Source: Magnetaquiglobus sp039908105
Lineage (GTDB): Bacteria > Pseudomonadota > Magnetococcia > Magnetococcales > Magnetaquicoccaceae
Assembly (NCBI GenBank): GCA_039908105.1
Contig: JAMOBI010000068.1
Span: forward strand, 1 to 15,077
Direction: 5' to 3'
Length of the DNA stretch: 15,077 nt
This document shows positions 14,336 to 15,077 of this stretch, piece by piece. The position numbers and the translations under genes were made by a program. Numbering within the stretch: the first letter of the stretch is position 1; every line of letters begins with the position of its first letter. The notes below the pieces were generated by a model that was not told the DNA's origin, searched no databases, and worked only from the letters and a program-made list of their open reading frames with translations.

Positions 14336-14353
14336 ACGGTATTTTTTACGGTA
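14336..14353 (+). promoter_or_regulatory. Right-end ACGGTA pair
   Basis: ACGGTA TTTTTT ACGGTA, 12-bp spacing, equals the pair before the intact integrase (ACGGTA TTTTTC ACGGTA at 3575-3592). It lies about 65 bp inside the presumed right end. It is likely a binding site for integrase or excisionase. Confidence 0.5.
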
Positions 14354-14417
14354 TGCGGAAAAACAGCATGCAAAAAATTCAATTAATTTCAATGATTTAC
14401 TCGAATACTTCTGTAGA

Positions 14418-14433
14418 GTTCACCCCACCATTT
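14418..14433 (+). other. Right attachment-like sequence (attR candidate)
   Basis: GTTCACCCCACCATTT resembles the tRNA-Ala 3' end GTTCACCTCCACCAATTT with two single-base gaps, in the same orientation. It is immediately followed by the arm repeats of the second integrase module, as a tRNA 3' end would be. It is either the right end of the element or the left end of a tandem second element that originally used another tRNA. Confidence 0.5.
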
Positions 14434-14437
14434 ACCA

Positions 14438-14539
14438 GTCCGAATCAGTCCGATGTAGTCCAGAAAGCCCGCAAAATCAACGTTTGCGGGCTTTTTTGTG
14501 TCCGATGTAGTCCGAGGGGGTCCGTTGACATCCGACGAA
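14438..14539 (+). repeat. Arm-type 10-bp repeats of the second integrase module (3 + 4)
   Basis: GTCCGAATCA, GTCCGATGTA, GTCCAGAAAG at 14438-14467, then the terminator, then GTCCGATGTA, GTCCGAGGGG, GTCCGTTGAC, ATCCGACGAA at 14500-14539, all in exact 10-bp register. The layout is identical to that at 3468-3570, with GTCCG in place of the mainly GTTCG box. Confidence 0.75.
14464..14497 (+). terminator. Terminator hairpin inside the second integrase module
   Basis: A 12-bp stem AAAGCCCGCAAA/TTTGCGGGCTTT with a 7-nt loop and T6. It is a counterpart of the hairpin at 3494-3528 and differs in stem sequence by compensating changes (GTAAA/TTTAC versus GCAAA/TTTGC). Confidence 0.85.
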
Positions 14540-14542
14540 TCT

Positions 14543-14591
14543 GACTGTATTTCTGACTGTATCTTAGCCACCCCCGAGAAGAGATACAGTC
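14543..14591 (+). promoter_or_regulatory. Paired GACTGTAT motif plus inverted GATACAGTC at the second integrase start
   Basis: GACTGTAT at 14543 and 14555 (12-bp spacing) and the inverse GATACAGTC ending next to the ATG. The arrangement matches the ACGGTA/TACCGT set of the first integrase with a one-base change in the core (ACTGTA versus ACGGTA). Confidence 0.5.
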
Positions 14592-15056
14592 ATGCCACTC
14601 TCCGAAGCCGCCATAGTCAACGCAAAGCCCAGGGCCAAGCCGTTCAAGCTGACAGATGGAGACGGCATGTATCTCCTGGTCAACTCCAACGGTTCCAGAT
14701 TGTGGAGAATGGATTACCGCTTTGGCGACAAGCGCAAGACCCTGGCCCTGGGCGTCTATCCAAACGTGACAATTGAGCATGCACGGGAACAGAAAGATGA
14801 AGCCCGCCGACTTCTGGCAGATGGGACCGATCCAAGCGCGGTGCGCCGTAAGGCAAAGGCACGGCGCAAAGTTGAACTCGCCGCATCTGATCAGCATGCC
14901 CCACCGCATTTGACGGTGCACCCAAACGGCATGATTGAAATCTGGATTGGCCGGAAGTCATTATACTACTATCCCCAGGTTTCTGCGCTTCCCGCGAGGA
15001 TTTTTTTCAAGCTGCCAATTTTGTTAAAGATTCCGTGCTTGCACTCCGGGCGGTGA
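14592..15056 (+). pseudogene. Truncated P4-type integrase (arm-binding domain only)
   Basis: The frame opens with MPLSEAAIVNAKPRAKPFK and LTDGDGMYLLV, and continues to about residue 87 with the arm-binding domain (KTLALGVYPNVTIEHAREQK, LLADGTDPS), closely similar to the intact integrase. It then leaves the family: residues 88-125 contain an unrecognised HLTVHPNGMIEIWIGRKSL stretch, and from about 14968 the frame runs into the dispersed repeat, where it stops. No core-binding or catalytic domain follows, so this gene cannot recombine DNA. A free arm-binding fragment could in principle compete for arm sites, but decay is the simpler view. Confidence 0.75.
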
Positions 15057-15077
15057 TCAGGGCAGTGATGATGGATC
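14968..15077 (+). repeat. Dispersed repeat, copy 2 (cut by the window edge)
   Basis: This is the plus-strand counterpart of the minus-strand segment at about 2550-2660. Alignment is clear from GGTTTC(T/C)GCG through GTGATGATGGATC, with several substitutions and small length differences at its start. It replaces the missing part of the second integrase. Confidence 0.75.

Larger units (their letters stand above)
3461..14430 (+). mobile_element. Integrated ~11-kb satellite-like element at tRNA-Ala
   Basis: The element starts after the tRNA-Ala CCA and most likely ends at the near-repeat of the tRNA 3' end at 14418-14433. Supporting this, the ACGGTA-N6-ACGGTA pair next to its integrase start (3575-3592) recurs at 14336-14353, just inside the right end. 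Contents: P4-type integrase, BRO-N protein, Cre-like recombinase with lox-like site, iteron origin, MerR-like protein, TOPRIM primase-helicase, terminase genes and an AlpA-like regulator. There are no capsid, portal, tail or lysis genes. Size and gene types resemble P4-like satellites, but terminase genes without a capsid set are unusual for those. An alternative is a reduced prophage that lost its structural genes. Confidence 0.7.
14189..14591. other. Right-end non-coding region and leader of the second integrase
   Basis: No gene is supported. In order it holds a terminator-like hairpin (14245-14273), the ACGGTA pair (14336-14353), an AT-rich stretch, the right attachment-like sequence (14418-14433), and the arm repeats, terminator and start-site repeats of the second integrase. 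Confidence 0.6.

Noticed and set aside
14491..14510. TGTCCGATG near the second integrase as another half of the lox-like site
   Set aside because: It belongs to the regular 10-bp arm repeats and has no inverted partner at 8-bp spacing.

Overview
The window is about 15 kb of fairly GC-rich proteobacterial chromosome. The cnoX/murI pair, isolated tRNA genes and overall gene style would suit an alphaproteobacterium or a member of the Magnetococcia, but the sequence alone does not settle this. It consists of a chromosomal flank followed by tRNA-associated integration sites. One of these carries an apparently complete mobile element of about 11 kb.

Layout: (1) 1-2040 holds an ordinary housekeeping operon on the minus strand, murI (glutamate racemase) followed by cnoX (thioredoxin-TPR chaperedoxin). 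(2) 2008-2403 holds a tRNA-Leu(GAG) with its own promoter, directly followed by the relic of an integrase module: arm-type repeats, a hairpin and a 30-codon integrase stub. (3) 2404-3384 is decayed non-coding sequence with a dispersed repeat that returns in inverted orientation at the right edge of the window. (4) At 3385-3460 a tRNA-Ala(UGC) is the attachment site of the element, whose right end is probably near 14430. (5) From 14418 a second attachment-like sequence and a second integrase module follow in tandem; its gene is truncated after the arm-binding domain and runs into the dispersed repeat.

Genes of the element, in order: a P4-type tyrosine integrase; a BRO-N antirepressor-like protein; on the minus strand, a Cre-like recombinase with a lox-like palindrome (9-bp arms, 8-bp spacer) just upstream of its start; a gene-free, partly AT-rich region with an exact 21-bp iteron array that looks like a replication origin; an AT-rich gene for a putative MerR-like DNA-binding protein; a TOPRIM primase-helicase; then a tightly packed plus-strand operon. 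That operon encodes an unknown small protein with an 11-residue repeat, a Zn/HTH protein in the terminase-small-subunit position, a four-cysteine mini-protein, the ATPase half of a large terminase, an unknown 98-residue protein, the nuclease half of the same terminase, and an AlpA-like regulator. No capsid, portal, tail or lysis gene is present.

Reading as a whole (inference): this looks like a P4-sized phage satellite or phage-plasmid-like island. It can probably integrate at tRNA-Ala, excise, replicate from an iteron origin with its own primase-helicase, resolve multimers with a Cre/lox-like system, and engage a packaging pathway with a terminase whose two catalytic domains are encoded by separate genes. 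The most notable points are the split terminase with a gene inserted exactly at the interdomain linker, the Cre/lox-like pair, and three integrase modules that share one regulatory layout (three 10-mers, terminator hairpin, four 10-mers, 12-bp-spaced repeat pair, start codon).
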